Made by a program: the position numbers and the translations under genes. A stretch of 64,000 bases of DNA. Source: Aeromicrobium phragmitis. GTDB taxonomy: Bacteria > Actinomycetota > Actinomycetes > Propionibacteriales > Nocardioidaceae. Under the pieces are notes generated by a model. The model had not been told where the DNA came from. It was given only the letters and a program-made list of their open reading frames with translations, and did no database searches. Positions within the stretch are counted from its first letter, which is position 1. Each line of letters begins with the position of its first letter. The stretch lies in NCBI RefSeq assembly GCF_003674095.1, contig NZ_RDBF01000003.1, positions 291,263 through 355,262 of the forward strand, in the 5' to 3' direction. Of this stretch, positions 52,820-64,000 are shown one piece after another.

Positions 52820-53446
52820 TCATTGGCTCGCGCCACTGTCTAATATCGGGGGATCCCCGCGTCGTGCGAGCGTTGCGATCGCGCTCTCGCACCAAGCGTC
52901 GAGGAAGCGTTCCTCGGTGAGACCGGCAGGTGAGTCGCCGAAGGTCCACCGGTTGCGCATGAAGTTGACGATCGGCCCGGTCAGCACGACGGCCAGTGCT
53001 TCGGCGTCGGCCTCGTCGTCCAACCACGGGGAGATGATTCGGCGCGCCTGGTGGACCGCCTCGTCGATGACCCCCGTGCGAAATCGTTCGCGCAACTCAG
53101 GCACGCGTTCCCCCTCGCGTTCGAAGATCCTCGAGAGGTCGCGCGTCGATTCCATGAGCGCCAGCATCAGTTCGGCCATCTGGCGGAGCTGCTCAGCGAG
53201 CGGGAGATGACTCACCAGCGGCGCAAGGTCGCCGGAGGCTCGCACCGCTGCGACGTGTTCGTCGAGCACCGCTTCGAGGAGAGCTTGTTTCGACGGAAAG
53301 TGTCGGTACATCGCCCCGCGGCGCGGCGCCAGGCCCGCTGCCTTCTCGATCGCACCCACGGAGGTCGCCGCGTAGCCCTGCTGGGCGAACAGCGTCATGG
53401 CTTCCTCGACGAGACGCCGGCTGGTAGCGTGCCGCTCAGTAATCAC
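52820..53446 (-). CDS. TetR family regulator
   Basis: 208 residues from a GTG at 53446 (ATG at 53491 is in frame but overlaps the divergent gene). HTH at about 8-52: TSRRLVEEAMTLFAQQGYAATSVGAIEKAAGLAPRRGAMYRHFPSKQALLEAV, then a helical ligand-binding domain. Its start codon lies inside a 20-base perfect palindrome, so autorepression and control of the divergent DUF4345 gene are likely. Confidence 0.85.
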   Translation of the reverse strand: MITERHATSRRLVEEAMTLFAQQGYAATSVGAIEKAAGLAPRRGAMYRHFPSKQALLEAVLDEHVAAVRASGDLAPLVSHLPLAEQLRQMAELMLALMESTRDLSRIFEREGERVPELRERFRTGVIDEAVHQARRIISPWLDDEADAEALAVVLTGPIVNFMRNRWTFGDSPAGLTEERFLDAWCESAIATLARRGDPPILDSGASQ

Positions 53447-53456
53447 GTGATTACTG
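53437..53456. promoter_or_regulatory. 20-bp perfect palindrome, putative TetR operator
   Basis: CAGTAATCACGTGATTACTG is a perfect inverted repeat centred between a TetR gene and the divergent DUF4345 gene; it covers the proposed GTG start of the regulator and lies 25 bases before the DUF4345 ATG. It is AT-rich relative to its surroundings, as operators often are. Confidence 0.8.
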
Positions 53457-53481
53457 TAGTGGTCTACCGACGGAGTCGCCC

Positions 53482-53928
53482 ATGAACCCACCGAATCCGA
53501 CGACGCCTTCGGCGCTGCGAACCGGCCTGCGGGTGGTCGCTGCAGTGCCGCTCATCACGGGCGCCGCTGCGGCAGTACTGGGCCCGGAGTTCCTGCCGGG
53601 CGCCCAAGGCCACGTCGAAGCCAACCTGGCGCAGGAGTTCCGGTTCTTCGCCGTCTGGTGGATGGCGGTCTCGGTCTATCTGTGGTTCCTCGCCGACCGC
53701 GTGGAATCCGCCAGGCGAGAGTTCGCGATCGTCTGTGGGGTCCTCTTCGCCTCTGGCCTCGCGCGCTGGGCGTCGTTCGCGACGCACGGCTGGCCGCATC
53801 CGATGTTCGTCGCGCTGGCGGCGGTCGAGGTCGCCCTCCCGCTGCCGCTGGTGCTGCTCCACCGCCGGGTCGCCGAGCATGCGGCACGCAGACGATCACC
53901 TTCCTCGACGCCGGCCTCGTACAACTAG
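53482..53928 (+). CDS. DUF4345 family membrane protein
   Basis: 148 residues, four predicted membrane helices (about 14-35, 55-72, 80-98, 105-125). NLAQEFRFFAVWWMAVSVYLWFLADRVE is the DUF4345 core. Function of the family is unknown. Divergent from a TetR regulator with a palindromic operator between, so probably its target. Its stop codon overlaps that of pncA. Confidence 0.78.
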   Translation: MNPPNPTTPSALRTGLRVVAAVPLITGAAAAVLGPEFLPGAQGHVEANLAQEFRFFAVWWMAVSVYLWFLADRVESARREFAIVCGVLFASGLARWASFATHGWPHPMFVALAAVEVALPLPLVLLHRRVAEHAARRRSPSSTPASYN

Positions 53929-54485
53929 CGGGTGGCGATACCCGCCTCGGACCACTCCGCCTCCACGCGCGAGATGTTGTCCGGGGACACCGCGGCGACG
54001 TAGTCGCGCAGCACGGTGACCTCGAGCCCCGCGGACGCCGCGTCCAGCGCCGTCGCGCGCACGCAGTGATCGGTCGCGATGCCGACGATGTCCACGGCGT
54101 CGATCCCGTGCGCCTGCAGGTAGGTCGTGAGGTCGGTTCCCGTCGAGGTGACGCCCTCGAACCCCGAGTAGGCCGCGGCGTACTCGCCCTTGTCGAAGAC
54201 GGCATCGAAGAGCCGGGTCGTCAGCGGAGCGTGCAGATCGGCGCCCGGGGTCCCCACGACGCAGTGCGGCGGCCAGGAGTCGACGTAGTCGGGGGTGTCG
54301 GAGAAGTGATCGCCGGGGTCGATGTGGTGATCGCGGGTCGCCACGACGGTGGCGTACTCGTCACGCGACCGGTCGATGAGGTCGTGCACGTCCGCGGCGA
54401 CCTGCGCTCCGCCCGCCACCGCGAGTGAACCGCCCTCGCAGAAGTCGTTCTGGACGTCGACGACGATGAGTGCCTTGGTGGTCAT
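53925..54485 (-). CDS. pncA: Nicotinamidase (isochorismatase fold)
   Basis: 186 residues. Catalytic D10 (IVVDVQNDFCEGGSL), K99 (FDKGEYAAAYSGFEG) and C141 (IATDHCVRATALDA); metal ligands D52-H54 pattern in TRDHHIDPGDHF. Converts nicotinamide to nicotinate for NAD salvage. One base from the pncB start side; both genes read on the minus strand, with pncB upstream, forming a salvage operon. Confidence 0.94.
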   Translation of the reverse strand: MTTKALIVVDVQNDFCEGGSLAVAGGAQVAADVHDLIDRSRDEYATVVATRDHHIDPGDHFSDTPDYVDSWPPHCVVGTPGADLHAPLTTRLFDAVFDKGEYAAAYSGFEGVTSTGTDLTTYLQAHGIDAVDIVGIATDHCVRATALDAASAGLEVTVLRDYVAAVSPDNISRVEAEWSEAGIATR

Positions 54486-54486
54486 G

Positions 54487-55794
54487 TCAGTGCTCCTCGT
54501 AGATAGTCGGGAGGGCCGGGTCGCCCTTGCTCAGCCGCAAGGCGCCCGGAGGGAGTTCGTCGATGGCGGATCGGAAGTGTCGCCGCGCGTCGTCCAGCGA
54601 GCCGCGGTCGACGCGTTCGCCCTTGGCGACGAGGGGGACGAGCAGGGTCCGGTCGTCGTGATCGGTGTCGGGCTGCTCGCCGACGCCGATGACCTCGGCG
54701 GTCGCGACACCCCGCTCGTCGCGGCGCCGGACGGCGAACTTCCGGCCCCCGACGGAGGTCTTGTCCTTGCTCTTCTTGGCCACCGAGATCAGTGATCCGT
54801 CCGCACCCTCGCGCGCGACCAGCTTGTAGACGAAGCCGCTCGTGGGCACTCCCGACCCGGTGACCAACGACGTACCGACGCCGTAGCCGTCGACCGGGGC
54901 CACGGCGAGCGCGGCGATGGCGTACTCGTCGAGATCGCTCGTGACGGTGATGCGCGTCGACGTGGCGCCGAGATCGTCGAGTTGGGCTCGCACGCTCGCC
55001 GCCACCTGCGCGAGGTCGCCGGAGTCGAGACGCACGGCGCCGAGGTCGAGGCCGCCGGCGGCGATGGCGTTGCGCACGCCCTCGGCGATGTCGTACGTGT
55101 CGACGAGCAGGGTGGTGCCGGAGCCGAGCGCCGCCACCTGCGCGTCGAACGCCTCACGTTCGGAGTCGTGGACGAGGGTGAAGGAGTGCGCCGCGGTGCC
55201 CGTGGTCGGGATGCCGTAGGCGCGGCCCGCCTCCAGATTGGACGTGGCCGCGAAGCCTGCGACGTAAGCCGCGCGCGCGGCCGCCACCGCCGACCATTCC
55301 TGAGTGCGTCGCGAGCCCATCTCGATACAGGGCCGATCGCCGGCGGCGGTGGTCATCCGGGCGGCAGCGGTGGCGATCGCGGAGTCGTGGTTGAGCACCG
55401 AGAGCGCGATGGTCTCGAGCACGACGCACTCGGCGAAGCTCCCCTCGACCACCAGGACGGGGGAGCCGGGGAAGTAGAGCTCACCCTCCGGGTAGCCCCA
55501 CACGTCGCCGGTGAACCGGAAGTCGCGGAGCCAGTCGAGCGTGTCGTCGTCGACGACGGCCGCGTCGCGAAGGAATCGCAGCTCGTCGTCCCCGAAGCGG
55601 AAACTCTCGAGGGCCTCGAGAAACCGTCCGGTCCCGGCGACGACGCCGAACCGGCGTCCGCCGGACAGGCGTCGGGCGAACAGCTCGAACACGCTGCGCC
55701 GCCCAGCGGTGCCGTCACGCAGGGTGGCCTGGAGCATCGTGAGCTCGTAGTGGTCGGTGAGCAGGGCGGTCGACCGCCCGGTGCGCGTCCCCAT
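54487..55794 (-). CDS. pncB: Nicotinate phosphoribosyltransferase
   Basis: 435 residues. [19 protein letters not shown] at the N terminus, [33 protein letters not shown] with the phosphorylated-His region, [10 protein letters not shown], and GVGTSLVTG close to the C terminus are characteristic. It makes nicotinate mononucleotide from the product of PncA. ATG at 55794 is 61 bases from the divergent clpS gene. Confidence 0.95.
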   Translation of the reverse strand: MGTRTGRSTALLTDHYELTMLQATLRDGTAGRRSVFELFARRLSGGRRFGVVAGTGRFLEALESFRFGDDELRFLRDAAVVDDDTLDWLRDFRFTGDVWGYPEGELYFPGSPVLVVEGSFAECVVLETIALSVLNHDSAIATAAARMTTAAGDRPCIEMGSRRTQEWSAVAAARAAYVAGFAATSNLEAGRAYGIPTTGTAAHSFTLVHDSEREAFDAQVAALGSGTTLLVDTYDIAEGVRNAIAAGGLDLGAVRLDSGDLAQVAASVRAQLDDLGATSTRITVTSDLDEYAIAALAVAPVDGYGVGTSLVTGSGVPTSGFVYKLVAREGADGSLISVAKKSKDKTSVGGRKFAVRRRDERGVATAEVIGVGEQPDTDHDDRTLLVPLVAKGERVDRGSLDDARRHFRSAIDELPPGALRLSKGDPALPTIYEEH

Positions 55795-55854
55795 GTTCTG
55801 AGAATAGGTGCCCCGCGCATAGCCGGTTTCGGTACGCGGCCCGACTCCGCAACA

Positions 55855-56175
55855 ATGGGGAGTGTGACCGCCGCAGCCACCGGGCCCGCGCCCGCCGAGA
55901 TCGCGCCCGATCCCGAGCTCGACGACATGGTCGAGCTCGAGGATCCGTGGGTGACGATCGTGTGGAACGACCCGGTCAACCTCATGTCCTATGTCGCCTT
56001 CGTCTTCCGCACGTACTTCGGGTACACGGAGGAGAAGGCCACCGAGCTCATGCTCGCCGTCCATCACGAGGGCAAGGCCGTCGTGTCGAGCGGCCGCCGC
56101 GAGGAGCAGGAGCGTCACGTGCAGGCGATGCACGAGTACGGTCTCTGGGCCACCTTGGAAAGGAGCGAGCTGTGA
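55855..56175 (+). CDS. clpS: ATP-dependent Clp protease adaptor ClpS
   Basis: 106 residues. The N-degron-binding core is [49 protein letters not shown], with the conserved NDP and HHEG segments. Delivers N-end-rule substrates to ClpC/ClpP. Alternative GTG at 55864. GTGA overlap with the downstream DUF2017 gene, a conserved actinobacterial pairing. Confidence 0.96.
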   Translation: MGSVTAAATGPAPAEIAPDPELDDMVELEDPWVTIVWNDPVNLMSYVAFVFRTYFGYTEEKATELMLAVHHEGKAVVSSGRREEQERHVQAMHEYGLWATLERSEL

Positions 56176-56738
56176 AGCCGTTCGTACGGCGGCGGCAGAC
56201 CGTCGTGGGCGTGTTCGAGCAGAACGAGGCGCAGCTCATGGCGAACCTGACCGCCCAAGTGGTCGAACTGCTGCGCGACCGCAACGGGCCGCCGGAGTCG
56301 TCGGCCGATCCGCTCGCGGCGATGGTCGGGATGTCCGGTCCGGTCCAGCCGCCCGAGGACCCGGTCCTCGCCCGGCTGCTGCCCGATGCCTATCGCGATG
56401 ACCCCGAGGACGCCGCCGAGTTCCGTCGCTACACCGAACAGGCACTGACCTCGACCAAGGTCGCCAATGCCGAGACCGTCATCAGTACCCTCGCCGACGG
56501 CGGAATGTCCGAGGGCGCCCATGACGACGTCGAGGTCGAGCTCGACCAGGGCCAGGTGCTCGCGTGGCTGAGGGCGCTCACGGACGTCAGGATCGCTCTG
56601 GCGGTCAGGCTCGGGATCGACAGCGACGAGGATGCCGAACGCGTCGCCGACTCAGAGGACCCCGGCACAGCCGCGATGGCCGATGTCTACGACTGGCTCG
56701 GCTTCGTGCAGGAGACCCTCGTTCAGGCCGCCGGCTGA
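56172..56738 (+). CDS. DUF2017 family protein
   Basis: 188 residues, mostly helical, GTG start in a GTGA overlap with clpS. The C-terminal [21 protein letters not shown] and [18 protein letters not shown] regions are the conserved parts. Function unknown; the fixed placement after clpS suggests an accessory role in regulated proteolysis. Confidence 0.9.
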   Translation: MKPFVRRRQTVVGVFEQNEAQLMANLTAQVVELLRDRNGPPESSADPLAAMVGMSGPVQPPEDPVLARLLPDAYRDDPEDAAEFRRYTEQALTSTKVANAETVISTLADGGMSEGAHDDVEVELDQGQVLAWLRALTDVRIALAVRLGIDSDEDAERVADSEDPGTAAMADVYDWLGFVQETLVQAAG

Positions 56739-56809
56739 CGCTGTGCCGTCGGGGTGTCCGCCTGGCGGTCGCCCGGCTCAGGGCTGCGCGTCGCCGATAA
56801 ACTGGTGGC

Positions 56810-57273
56810 GTGTTGACCATCGACCGCGAGACGCACGATGCGATCGTCGCGCACGCGCGCCGCGACCATCCCGACGAGGCGTGCGGTGTCGTCGCCGGAC
56901 CGATCGGCTCGGACCGGCCGGAGCGCTTCATCCCCATGCTCAACGCCGCGATGTCGCCGACGTTCTACGAGTTCGACTCCGGCGATCTGCTGAAGCTGTA
57001 CCGCGAGATGGACGACAACGACGAGGAGCCCGTCGTCATCTACCACTCGCACACCTCGACCGAGGCGTACCCCTCGCGTACCGACGTCGCGCTCGCCGCC
57101 GAACCGGGTGCTCACTACGTCCTCGTCTCGACCCGCGACGGCGCCCACGAGGAGGGTGCCCCGATCGACTTCCGATCGTTCCGGATCGTCGACGGCGAGG
57201 TCACCGAGGAAGAAGTCCGCGTCGTCGAGCGTTACACCACCGGAAGCACCCCCGACGAGAAAGCAGAAGTCTG

Positions 57274-57274
<1 letters not shown>
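56810..57274 (+). CDS. mec: Mov34/MPN (JAMM) metallopeptidase, Mec+-like
   Basis: 154 residues from a GTG start. Complete JAMM zinc motif HSHTSTEAYPSRTD with upstream glutamate in EACGVVAG. In mycobacteria Mec+ releases cysteine from the CysO-cysteine adduct. cysO follows (TGATG overlap) and cysM after it, the complete CysO pathway. Confidence 0.93.
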
Positions 57275-58504
<1,230 letters not shown>

Positions 58505-58533
58505 CGTCTGCGAGCGTCGCTACGCTGACGGGC

Positions 58534-58878
58534 GTGAAGCGTTACGCCGGAGCGTTCGGGGTGCTCGCCGCATGGTGGCTGCTTCCCTGGCTCGTCGTCC
58601 TCGTCCTGCGATCGCAGGCCGCCACGGTCAACGCCGACGGACAGTGTTCCGGCATCGGGTTCGGCTGCAGCCTCACGCCGTACGACGGCTACACCTTCGC
58701 GATGGTCTTCTTCCTCGCGCCGCTGACCCTCGTCGCGGTGCTCTCGGCCGCACTGTGGCTCGCCCTGCGTCGCCGTCCGCTCCGTCCGGTTCGTGACGGC
58801 AGCGTCGCCGCGCTGATCGGGATCGCGTGTGCGGCGGCCGGCGGCCTCGTCGTGGCAGCCTTCGGGTTCGCGTCCTGA
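58534..58878 (+). CDS. Small membrane protein of unknown function
   Basis: 114 residues from a GTG start. Three predicted membrane helices (about 6-24, 51-72, 85-112) with a short loop containing two cysteines (GQCSGIGFGCS). No family recognised. Lies 29 bases after cysM and 39 before the PRPP synthetase gene, so it may be cotranscribed. Confidence 0.65.
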   Translation: MKRYAGAFGVLAAWWLLPWLVVLVLRSQAATVNADGQCSGIGFGCSLTPYDGYTFAMVFFLAPLTLVAVLSAALWLALRRRPLRPVRDGSVAALIGIACAAAGGLVVAAFGFAS

Positions 58879-58917
58879 CGTTTCGCTGAACGCACCGTGT
58901 CCACTAGCCTCAGGGGC

Positions 58918-59895
58918 GTGAACCAGATCGTGGTGTTCTCTGGCAGCGCTCATCCGCAGTTCGCCGACGCGATCTGCGACCACCTCGGAATTCGTCGATC
59001 GCCGGCCGACACCCAGCGTTTCAGCAACGACTGCCTGCAGGTCCAGCTGCTCGACAACTGCCGCCAGCGCGATGTCTACATCGTTCAGCCGCTCGTGCCG
59101 CCCACGCAGGATCACTTGATGGAGCTGCTCCTCATGGTGGATGCGGCCCGCGGCGCCTCCGCCGCCTCGATCACGGTCGTGATTCCGCACTACGCGTATG
59201 CGCGTTCGGACAAGAAGGACGCCTCGCGCATCTCGATCGGCGGTCGGCTCGTCGCCGATCTGCTCGCGACCGCGGGCGTCAATCGGGTCGTGACGATGAC
59301 CCTCCACGCGCCGCAAGTGCACGGTTTCTTCGCCGTCCCGCTCGACCATCTGACCGGGCTCGGTGAACTCGCCGACTACTACCGCGGCACCGACCTCACC
59401 GATGCCGTCGTCGTCTCGCCCGACTTCGGCAACGCCAAGACCGCCTCGCAGTTCGCCCGGCTCCTGGGTCTTCCCGTGGCCGCCGGAAGCAAGCAGCGCA
59501 AGGGCGACGATCGGGTCGTCATCGACGCGATCGTCGGCGACGTGGCCGGCAAGCGGGCGATCGTCCTCGACGACGAGATCGCCACCGGCGGCTCCATCGT
59601 CGAGCTCGTCACGATGCTGCAGCAGCAGGGCGTCACCGATGTCTCGGTCGCTTGCACCCACGGACTGTTTACCGGCAAGGCCGTGGAGCGGTTGCGCGAC
59701 CATCCGGCCATCCGCGAGGTCGTCACGACCGACACCGTGCCCGCGCCGAAGGACTGGCCGGAGCTTCGCATTCGCTCGGTCGCACCGCTGTTCGCCGAGG
59801 CGATCGCGCGCATTCACGCCGGGGAGTCGGTCTCCAGCCTGTTCGACGGCGTCGATCCCACGCACGCGCCGCCCCAGCCGAAGCTCCCGTTGTAG
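58918..59895 (+). CDS. prs: Ribose-phosphate pyrophosphokinase family protein
   Basis: 325 residues from the GTG at 58918, with two phosphoribosyltransferase-fold halves. The ATP-flexible loop reads [23 protein letters not shown] (canonical enzymes have RQDR...), and the PRPP loop is DDEIATGGS rather than [26 protein letters not shown] is conserved. Probably a divergent PRPP synthetase paralogue; activity is inferred. Confidence 0.85.
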   Translation: MNQIVVFSGSAHPQFADAICDHLGIRRSPADTQRFSNDCLQVQLLDNCRQRDVYIVQPLVPPTQDHLMELLLMVDAARGASAASITVVIPHYAYARSDKKDASRISIGGRLVADLLATAGVNRVVTMTLHAPQVHGFFAVPLDHLTGLGELADYYRGTDLTDAVVVSPDFGNAKTASQFARLLGLPVAAGSKQRKGDDRVVIDAIVGDVAGKRAIVLDDEIATGGSIVELVTMLQQQGVTDVSVACTHGLFTGKAVERLRDHPAIREVVTTDTVPAPKDWPELRIRSVAPLFAEAIARIHAGESVSSLFDGVDPTHAPPQPKLPL

Positions 59896-59957
59896 GCGAC
59901 GCGACTCACAGCGGTTTGCTTCGCGTTCACCTGTCCGGACCCGTACTCTCGGTTGAT

Positions 59958-60764
59958 GTGGCAGACGCACCTATCGGCATCTTCGACTCGGGCTTCGGTG
60001 GCCTGACGGTCGCTCGTGCCGTGCTGGACCAGCTGCCGCACGAGCCTGTCGTCTATCTCGGCGACACCGCGCGGCAACCCTACGGCCCCAAGCCGATCTC
60101 CGAAGTGCGCGAGTACGCACTCGACTGTCTCGACCACCTCGTCAGTCGAGGCGTCAAGGCGCTGGTGATCGCCTGCAACTCCGCGAGCGCCGCGGTGCTG
60201 CACGATGCCCGTGAGCGGTATGACGTCCCCGTCGTGGAGGTCATCGTTCCGGCCACCCGGCGAGCGGTGAACGCCACGCGCAACGGCAAGGTCGGCGTCG
60301 TCTGTACGCAGGCGACCGCCACCTCGCGCGCGTACGACGACGCCTTCGCCGCGAACCCGTCCATCGACCTGATCACGCAGGCGTGCCCGCGGTTCGTCGA
60401 CTTCGTCGAAGCGGGCGTGACCGGCGGGCCCGAGCTCCTCGCCGTCGCCGAGCAGTACCTCCAGCCGGTCAAGGACGCCGGGGTGGACACCCTCGTTCTG
60501 GGGTGCACGCATTATCCGCTGCTGACCGGCGTGCTCTCGTACGTCATGGGCGACGGCGTGACGCTCGTGTCGTCGGCCGAGGAGACGGCCAAGGACGTCT
60601 ACCGGTTGCTGGTCCGCGAGGAGCTCGAGCGTGACCCCTCCTTGCCGCGGCCGCAGCACCGGTTCCTCACCACCGGGCAACCCGAGGAGTTCGCCGCGCT
60701 CGGCCGACGCTTCCTCGGCCCCGAGATCGAGTCCGTCGACCAGTTCGCGTGGGTGACGGTGTGA
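59958..60764 (+). CDS. murI: Glutamate racemase
   Basis: 268 residues from a GTG start. [19 protein letters not shown] at the N terminus, first catalytic cysteine in [11 protein letters not shown] and second in LGCTHYPLL. Makes D-glutamate for peptidoglycan. GTGA overlap couples it to the MBL-fold gene. Confidence 0.97.
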   Translation: MADAPIGIFDSGFGGLTVARAVLDQLPHEPVVYLGDTARQPYGPKPISEVREYALDCLDHLVSRGVKALVIACNSASAAVLHDARERYDVPVVEVIVPATRRAVNATRNGKVGVVCTQATATSRAYDDAFAANPSIDLITQACPRFVDFVEAGVTGGPELLAVAEQYLQPVKDAGVDTLVLGCTHYPLLTGVLSYVMGDGVTLVSSAEETAKDVYRLLVREELERDPSLPRPQHRFLTTGQPEEFAALGRRFLGPEIESVDQFAWVTV

Positions 60765-61525
60765 AGCTGACGATCATCGGGTGCGCCGGCTCGTATCCCG
60801 GTCCGGACTCTGCTGCGAGCTGCTATCTGCTGGAGGCCCCGTACGAGGGCGGCGTCTTCCGGATGCTGCTCGATCTCGGCAGTGGCGCCCTCGGGCCGCT
60901 GCAGCGCTACATCGACCTTCGCGACATCGATGCGATCAGCCTCTCGCACCTGCATCCCGATCACTGCTTCGACATGAGCGGGCTGTACGTCGTGCGCAAG
61001 TACCATCCGGCCGGACCGTTGCCCCGCGTGCCGGTCTACGCCCCCGCCGGCAGCGACTGGCACCTCTCGGACGCGTACGGCACCACGAACCCGAACGGCA
61101 TGACGTTGCCCTTCGAGTTCCGCGACTTCTCCGACGGCATGGAGACCACGATCGGTCCGTTCACGTTCCGGGCGATGCTCACCTCGCATCCGGTGCCGGC
61201 GTACGCGGTTCGGCTCGAGCTCGGTCACCACACCGTCGTCTACACCGGCGACACCGGGCCCATGGACGAGTTGGTGGATTTCGCTCGCGGAGCCGACCTG
61301 TTCTTGTGCGAGGCGTCGTTCGTGGAGTCCGCGAAGAACCCGCCCGAGTTGCACCTCACCGGCGCCGAGGCCGGCAAGATCGCGGCGGAGGCCGGGGTCG
61401 GCCGGCTGCTGATCACGCACATTCCCGCGTGGACCGACCGCGACGAGGTCGAGCGCGATCTGCTGTCCACGTACGACGGGCCCTACGAGCTCGTCACCGC
61501 CGGTCGGGTCTACGACCTCACCTGA
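60761..61525 (+). CDS. MBL-fold metallohydrolase (RNase Z/PDE-like)
   Basis: 254 residues. Metal motif [10 protein letters not shown] (HxHxDH), later histidines and aspartate in [10 protein letters not shown] and LLITHIPAW. Close to the phosphodiesterase/RNase Z group. Actinobacteria usually carry it between murI and rph, as here; substrate unknown. Confidence 0.88.
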   Translation: MKLTIIGCAGSYPGPDSAASCYLLEAPYEGGVFRMLLDLGSGALGPLQRYIDLRDIDAISLSHLHPDHCFDMSGLYVVRKYHPAGPLPRVPVYAPAGSDWHLSDAYGTTNPNGMTLPFEFRDFSDGMETTIGPFTFRAMLTSHPVPAYAVRLELGHHTVVYTGDTGPMDELVDFARGADLFLCEASFVESAKNPPELHLTGAEAGKIAAEAGVGRLLITHIPAWTDRDEVERDLLSTYDGPYELVTAGRVYDLT

Positions 61526-61550
61526 TCCCGGGCGCGCTACGGTCGTGTCT

Positions 61551-62270
61551 ATGACCCGTGAGGACGGCCGCGCGCCCGATCAGCTCCGCCCCATCACCAT
61601 CACCCGCCAATGGCTCGATCACGCTCAGGGCTCGTGCCTCATCGAGTTCGGTCGCACCCGCGTGCTGTGCGCGGCGAGCGCGACCGAAGGTGTGCCGCGC
61701 TGGCGCAAGGGGTCCGGTCTCGGCTGGGTGACCGCCGAGTACGCGATGCTGCCGCAGGCGACGCATGAGCGGTCGCCGCGTGAGTCGGTCAAGGGCAAGG
61801 TCGGCGGGCGCACGCACGAGATCAGCCGCCTCGTCGGCCGCTCCCTGCGCGCCGCGATCGACTACACCGCGCTCGGTGAGAACACCATCGCGATCGACTG
61901 CGACGTGCTCCAGGCCGACGGGGGCACTCGCACGGCCGCGATCACGGGTGCCTACCTCGCGCTCGCCGATGCCGTGGCGCACCTGGGCCGTGAAGGCGCC
62001 TTGCTCGGCGAACCACTGACCACCTCGGTGGCCGCAGTGAGCGTCGGCATCGTCGACGGCCAGCCGGTTCTCGACCTGCCGTACGTCGAGGACGTCCGCG
62101 CCGAGACCGACATGAACGTCGTCATGACCGGCGACGGCAAGTTCGTCGAGGTGCAAGGCACGGCCGAGGGCGCCGCGTTCGACAAGAGCGAGCTCGACGC
62201 CATGCTCGCGCTGGCGGCGCAGGGCTGCGCCGAGCTCACCGCGCTCCAGCAGGAGGCGCTGAGTCGATGA
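61551..62270 (+). CDS. rph: Ribonuclease PH
   Basis: 239 residues, phosphorolytic 3'-5' exoribonuclease that trims tRNA. Signature [86 protein letters not shown] at 61551, with 61545 as alternative. Confidence 0.97.
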   Translation: MTREDGRAPDQLRPITITRQWLDHAQGSCLIEFGRTRVLCAASATEGVPRWRKGSGLGWVTAEYAMLPQATHERSPRESVKGKVGGRTHEISRLVGRSLRAAIDYTALGENTIAIDCDVLQADGGTRTAAITGAYLALADAVAHLGREGALLGEPLTTSVAAVSVGIVDGQPVLDLPYVEDVRAETDMNVVMTGDGKFVEVQGTAEGAAFDKSELDAMLALAAQGCAELTALQQEALSR

Positions 62271-62875
62271 AGGTCGTGCTCGCCTCGCACAACGCCAAGA
62301 AGCTCGAGGAGTTGCATCGGATCCTCGCCCCGCTGGTCCCCGACATCGAGGTGCTCGGGCTCTCCGACGTCGCCGATTACGCCGAACCGGCCGAGACGGA
62401 GGCGACGTTCGAGGGCAACGCGCTGCTCAAGGCGCGGGCGGCGCTCGCGGCTACCGGGCTTCCGTCGCTGGCGGACGATTCGGGACTGTGCGTCGACGCG
62501 CTGAACGGCATGCCGGGCGTCCTGTCCGCGCGCTGGTCCGGCGTCCCGAAGTCGGAGGGCGGAGACGCCGCCAACAATCGGCTCCTGCTGGCGCAGCTGT
62601 CGGACGTCCCGGACGAGCGACGCGGTGGCACGTTCCGCTGCGCCATGGCGTTCTGCGCCCCCGGTGTCGAGATCGTCGAGGTGGGGGAGATGCCGGGCCG
62701 GATCCTGCGCGAAGAGCGTGGTGACGGTGGATTCGGCTACGACCCCCTGTTCGCGGCCGACGGCTACGACGTCTCGACCGCTGAGCTGAGCCGCGAGGAC
62801 AAGGATGCGATCAGCCACCGCGGCCGCGCGCTGCGCGCCATCGCCCCGCGCATCGCCGAGCAGCTCAAGGGCTGA
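62267..62875 (+). CDS. rdgB: XTP/dITP diphosphatase (RdgB/HAM1)
   Basis: 202 residues. [14 protein letters not shown] at the N terminus, [13 protein letters not shown] in the active site and [12 protein letters not shown], all typical. Removes non-canonical purine nucleotides. ATGA overlap with rph; converges on the HNH gene with an 11-base overlap. Confidence 0.97.
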   Translation: MKVVLASHNAKKLEELHRILAPLVPDIEVLGLSDVADYAEPAETEATFEGNALLKARAALAATGLPSLADDSGLCVDALNGMPGVLSARWSGVPKSEGGDAANNRLLLAQLSDVPDERRGGTFRCAMAFCAPGVEIVEVGEMPGRILREERGDGGFGYDPLFAADGYDVSTAELSREDKDAISHRGRALRAIAPRIAEQLKG

Positions 62876-63995
62876 CCTCGTCGGTCAGGACCGTCCCGCC
62901 GACGTGCCAGGCCCAGCCGTCGTCGTGGGGTACGGGTTCGGCGTGGCGGAAGGTTTTCAGTTTGTGGTGGTGCCGGCATAGGGCCCAGAGGTTGTCGGCG
63001 CAGGTTTGTCCGTGGGGCCAGGGTTCTCGGTGGTCGAGGTCGCAGTTGCTGGCTTTGGTGGTGCATCCGGGGTATCGGCAGGTGCCGTCGCGGTAGCGGA
63101 TGGCGTTCTTGAGGTGTTCGGGTGGTGAGTAGCCCCGGTAGCTGACGGCGAGAACATTGTCGCGTTCGTCGACGAGGAGTCGGTACCAGAACGGGTCGCC
63201 GCTGGTCGCCAGGACGCGCAGGACGTTGGCGGGGAGGATCCAGTCCCGGTCGGCGCTGATCGCCGGCTGATCATCGACTCCGGCAAGGGTCGAGACCGGG
63301 ACCATCACACCGATGGCGAGGCTCGGAGTCCGAGCCGGTTCGTTCTCGGGATCGATGTGATCGAGTGCGTCGACGAACAGATCGGCGCGCCGCTGCTGCA
63401 GGGTCCGGTCGTCCTCGGTCACGGCTTTCGCGGCGTGGTCGAGCCGCTGATCGATCCCCGCCAACACATAGGAGGGCAGGTTTTCGGCATACAGGCTGCC
63501 GGTGCCGTCCTCATCATGGTGGATGGTGACCGAGCGTTCGGCGACGATCTCTTCGTAGCGTTTCTCGGTCTCGTCGGGTTCGTGGCGGGCGATGAACCGC
63601 TTGACCCACTGCCGCAGCTCACCCACGGTGTGGGTAGCCGCGTACGCGACGGAGCGTTCGTCGAGCCGTTCGATGGAGCGTTCCTTCGTGAGTTTCCACG
63701 CGCCAGCCGCGATCGCCGAGACCCGCGCGGCGTCCAGTGTTCCTTCGGAGAACGCCTTCCAGACCGTCGGCAGATCATCCCGAGCGGTTTGCGCTTCGTG
63801 GATCCGGCTCGCGACCTGGTGTTCGGACCAGCCGTTGGCTTGCGCGACCAGCGACCGCACCGCCGCGAACGCGAGGTCGCGCTGCTGCGCCTCAACCTCC
63901 CGCTCGATCCTCGCCGTCTCGGCGTCGAGGAAGTCGAGCATCGACGACCAGATCCGGTGCTCGGTGCGGGCACGCTCGGCCTGCAGTTCACCCAT
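62865..63995 (-). CDS. DUF222 / HNH endonuclease-domain protein, possibly N-terminally partial
   Basis: 376 residues from an ATG at 63995, five bases from the window edge, so the true start may lie outside. DUF222 region about 1-280 and a C-terminal HNH nuclease about 305-360: RYPGCTTKASNCDLDHREPWPHGQTCADNLWALCRHHHKLKTF. Multi-copy family in Nocardioidales and relatives, some linked to mobile elements; function unclear. Confidence 0.85.
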   Translation of the reverse strand: MGELQAERARTEHRIWSSMLDFLDAETARIEREVEAQQRDLAFAAVRSLVAQANGWSEHQVASRIHEAQTARDDLPTVWKAFSEGTLDAARVSAIAAGAWKLTKERSIERLDERSVAYAATHTVGELRQWVKRFIARHEPDETEKRYEEIVAERSVTIHHDEDGTGSLYAENLPSYVLAGIDQRLDHAAKAVTEDDRTLQQRRADLFVDALDHIDPENEPARTPSLAIGVMVPVSTLAGVDDQPAISADRDWILPANVLRVLATSGDPFWYRLLVDERDNVLAVSYRGYSPPEHLKNAIRYRDGTCRYPGCTTKASNCDLDHREPWPHGQTCADNLWALCRHHHKLKTFRHAEPVPHDDGWAWHVGGTVLTDEVSP

Positions 63996-64000
63996 GAAGG

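Overview
This window comes from the chromosome of a high-GC actinobacterium. Gene content points to the Nocardioidales, most like Aeromicrobium or Nocardioides: an FtsEX/M23 hydrolase/SmpB/tmRNA block, a Mec+-CysO-CysM cysteine cassette, an Lhr-Nei2 repair pair, DUF222-HNH proteins, and many GTG starts with four-base ATGA/GTGA gene overlaps. The genus is inferred from memory of gene families; no search was possible.

Layout. 1-6.6 kb is core: the 3' part of gpsA, a PLP sulfur-amino-acid enzyme, ddl, a one-domain Lrp protein, thiL, then a duplicated hairpin/repeat region, a DUF2505-PspA pair and an RNase HI. 6.7-15.9 kb is an accessory island with visibly lower GC and poorer codon usage. It holds a free-standing protease prodomain, a broken CpaF fragment, a single-chain restriction-modification enzyme, an AbiTii/HEPN-like protein, a membrane-anchored HEPN-like protein, a PD-(D/E)XK nuclease-like protein, a secreted trypsin-like protease and a TadE-like remnant. 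15.9-22.6 kb returns to core: a Cys-rich copper protein, prfB, ftsE, ftsX, an M23 endopeptidase, smpB, an amidohydrolase and tmRNA.

22.7-31.5 kb holds two transport operons: a PhnDCE-type phosphorus-oxyanion importer with a tyrosine-phosphatase-like enzyme and a TetR regulator, and an iron-siderophore importer behind tandem DtxR/IdeR-like sites. 31.5-38.8 kb, minus strand, carries an esterase, a compact Flp/Tad pilus operon (flp, cpaB, cpaE, cpaF, tadB, tadC) and a VKOR gene. 39-53.9 kb holds a Baeyer-Villiger-type monooxygenase, Nei2-Lhr, a DUF3048 lipoprotein, a MerR regulator, an AlgH protein, a DUF3039-helicase pair, hydrolases and a TetR gene with a perfect 20-base palindrome. 53.9-64 kb holds NAD salvage genes (pncA, pncB), clpS-DUF2017, mec-cysO-cysM, a PRPP synthetase, murI-MBL-rph-rdgB and a DUF222-HNH gene at the edge.

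The most interesting region is the island. Two adjacent proteins carrying HEPN-type Rx4-6H motifs sit between a Type IIG-like R-M enzyme and a PD-(D/E)XK protein, so it may encode a composite defence locus. The CpaF and TadE-like remnants on either side suggest that it replaced the middle of an older tad-like locus upstream of prfB.
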